From: Mariniblastus fucicola
GTDB lineage: Bacteria; Planctomycetota; Planctomycetia; Pirellulales; Pirellulaceae
NCBI RefSeq assembly: GCF_008087665.1
Contig: NZ_CP042912.1
Coordinates: 4,526,001 to 4,590,000, forward strand
DNA length: 64,000 bases
Reading direction: 5' to 3'
Position 1 is the first letter of the stretch. Every line of letters begins with the position of its first letter. The translations under genes were made by a program, and so were the position numbers. This document shows positions 62,877 to 64,000 of the stretch, piece by piece. The notes beneath the pieces were generated by a model that ran no database searches, was not told the DNA's origin, and saw nothing but the letters and a program-made list of their open reading frames with translations.

Positions 62877-64000
62877 ATGATTCTCCCAACCGATCAGTTT
62901 CCCCCAACTCAAAAACCGTCTGAGTCCGTTTCCGGCGTTACCGTTCGTCTCGCTGGCGATTCAGGCGATGGCATGCAACTGTTGGGAACCCAGCTGACCA
63001 ACACGTCCGCACTTTCTGGAAACGACGTTGCAACGTTCCCGGACTTCCCGGCTGAGATTCGTGCCCCGCGCGGAACGCGAGCCGGAGTCAGCGGATTCCA
63101 GGTTCAGTTTTCGGCCGAGGAAATTTTCACTCCCGGCGACGGGCTCGATGCACTCGTGTGCATGAATCCCGCAGCGCTGATCACGAACATTTCCGATCTG
63201 AAAAAGTCCGGTATTCTGATTGTGAATTCGGACAGCTTCGACGCCAAAGATTTGAAGCTTGCCAAGCTTGAAGTCAGCCCACTCGAAGACGGCACGACGG
63301 ATCCGTATCGCACCATCCATGTGCCGATGACGAAACTGACACGCGGCGCCGTTGAGTCCACCGGTTTGTCGACCAAGTTCGCGGATCGTTGCAAGAACTT
63401 TTTCGCGATGGGTTTGGTGTTTTGGTTGTTCGGCCGCGACGTGGAACCGACGCTGCGTTTTATCGACAACAAGTTTGGCAAGAAAGCTCCTGAAGTTGCC
63501 GAAGCCAACCGGTTGGCGTTGAAGGCTGGATGGAACTATGGCGAAACGACTGAAGATTTCGCTTCGACCTATCAGGTTTCTGCTGCTGAACTTCCGTCGG
63601 GAACTTACAAGAACGTGATGGGCAATCAGGCTCTGGCGTGGGGCCTGGTCGCGGCGGCGAAGCTTAGCGAGAAAGAGCTGTTTCTCGGTTCTTACCCAAT
63701 TACGCCAGCCAGCGACATTCTGCACGAGCTTTCCAAGCACAAGAATTTTGGCGTGCGTACTTTTCAGGCCGAAGATGAAATTGCAGCCGTCTGCTCCGCG
63801 ATTGGCGCGGCATTCGGCGGCTCGATGGCGGTCACGACCAGCAGTGGACCGGGCATCGCGCTCAAGGGCGAAGGCATGGGGTTGGCGTTGATGTTGGAAT
63901 TGCCGATGATCATCATCGACGTACAACGCGGCGGCCCAAGTACAGGATTGCCCACCAAGACGGAACAGTCCGACCTGCTGATGGCGATGCACGGTCGAAA
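62877..64000 (+). CDS. korA: 2-oxoacid:ferredoxin oxidoreductase, fused gamma-alpha subunit, cut by window edge
   Basis: The first 374 codons of an oxidoreductase subunit that, with a beta (thiamine diphosphate) partner, converts a 2-oxoacid such as 2-oxoglutarate to its acyl-CoA and reduced ferredoxin. The N-terminal gamma domain (about residues 15-205) has VRLAGDSGDGMQLLG and FPAEIRAPRGT; the alpha domain starts near residue 245 with MGNQALAWGLVAAAKLS and GSYPITPASDILHEL, then EDEIAAV and TTSSGPGIALKGEG. This gamma-alpha fusion is typical of KorA-type enzymes. The frame is intact to the window edge; the rest of the alpha domain and korB should follow. ATG 62877 gives the usual start. Confidence 0.92.
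   Translation, partial: MILPTDQFPPTQKPSESVSGVTVRLAGDSGDGMQLLGTQLTNTSALSGNDVATFPDFPAEIRAPRGTRAGVSGFQVQFSAEEIFTPGDGLDALVCMNPAALITNISDLKKSGILIVNSDSFDAKDLKLAKLEVSPLEDGTTDPYRTIHVPMTKLTRGAVESTGLSTKFADRCKNFFAMGLVFWLFGRDVEPTLRFIDNKFGKKAPEVAEANRLALKAGWNYGETTEDFASTYQVSAAELPSGTYKNVMGNQALAWGLVAAAKLSEKELFLGSYPITPASDILHELSKHKNFGVRTFQAEDEIAAVCSAIGAAFGGSMAVTTSSGPGIALKGEGMGLALMLELPMIIIDVQRGGPSTGLPTKTEQSDLLMAMHGR

Noticed and set aside
62961-63992. Minus-strand open frame of 343 codons
   Set aside because: It is antisense to the 2-oxoacid oxidoreductase subunit, which has full family motifs on the plus strand.

Overview
The window reads as chromosomal DNA of a planctomycete (Planctomycetota, probably a Pirellulales-like lineage). 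This is inferred from gene content, not from a database search. The markers are two PEP-CTERM surface proteins, a very large lipoprotein with FG-GAP/VCBS and ASPIC/UnbV domains, a DUF1570 metalloprotease-like protein, a Tat-exported Gfo/Idh/MocA oxidoreductase, a membrane pseudokinase, a membrane-anchored VWA protein, the futalosine menaquinone genes and an RNase Y-YmdB pair. Genes lie on both strands, often without a clear Shine-Dalgarno site. I found no tRNA or rRNA gene, insertion sequence, prophage or CRISPR array. The content is mostly housekeeping plus lineage-specific exported proteins.

Layout. 1-4.1 kb: a phenylalanine 4-hydroxylase (cut by the left edge) overlaps hemC, then comF and a divergent LptF/LptG-type permease. 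4.1-10 kb: a PEP-CTERM protein, an inositol monophosphatase-like enzyme, then kynurenine 3-monooxygenase, tryptophan 2,3-dioxygenase and an exported oxidoreductase in one minus-strand run. With the Phe hydroxylase this makes a small aromatic amino acid oxidation theme. 10-17 kb: exported or membrane proteins, including an orphan two-domain ABC permease and a redoxin-redoxin-TIM barrel fusion. 17.9-23.3 kb: mutS and a divergent Wzc-type tyrosine autokinase with a Tyr-Gly repeat tail. 23.5-29 kb: a HEAT-repeat lipoprotein, a diadenylate cyclase-like (c-di-AMP) protein tightly followed by an alpha/beta hydrolase, NAD(P)H-hydrate epimerase, and a zinc ribbon / LRAT-like / asparaginase run. 29-36 kb: a VOC protein, MFS transporter, tilS, rny and a ymdB homologue. 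36-43.5 kb: a lipoprotein, TPR protein, phosphotransferase, purN and ileS. 43.5-50 kb: a csaA-like gene overlapped by a previously unlisted 47-codon membrane ORF, an acidic/histone H1-like protein, argJ, argC and a pseudokinase. 50-57 kb: a small membrane protein, VWA protein, hydrolase-like protein, Cys-rich protein, and mqnA-mqnC. 57-64 kb: a frameshifted PEP-CTERM gene, the giant VCBS/ASPIC lipoprotein, ndk, and a 2-oxoacid:ferredoxin oxidoreductase alpha subunit cut by the right edge.

I do not see one clear new multi-gene system. The items most worth a second look are the triple-domain redoxin/TIM-barrel fusion, the pseudokinase placed upstream of argC-argJ, the c-di-AMP synthase-like protein with altered motifs, the acidic/H1-like protein and its small membrane neighbour, the zinc ribbon inserted next to KMSKR in IleRS, and two candidate noncoding RNAs (about 6.0-6.13 kb and about 32.79-32.86 kb).
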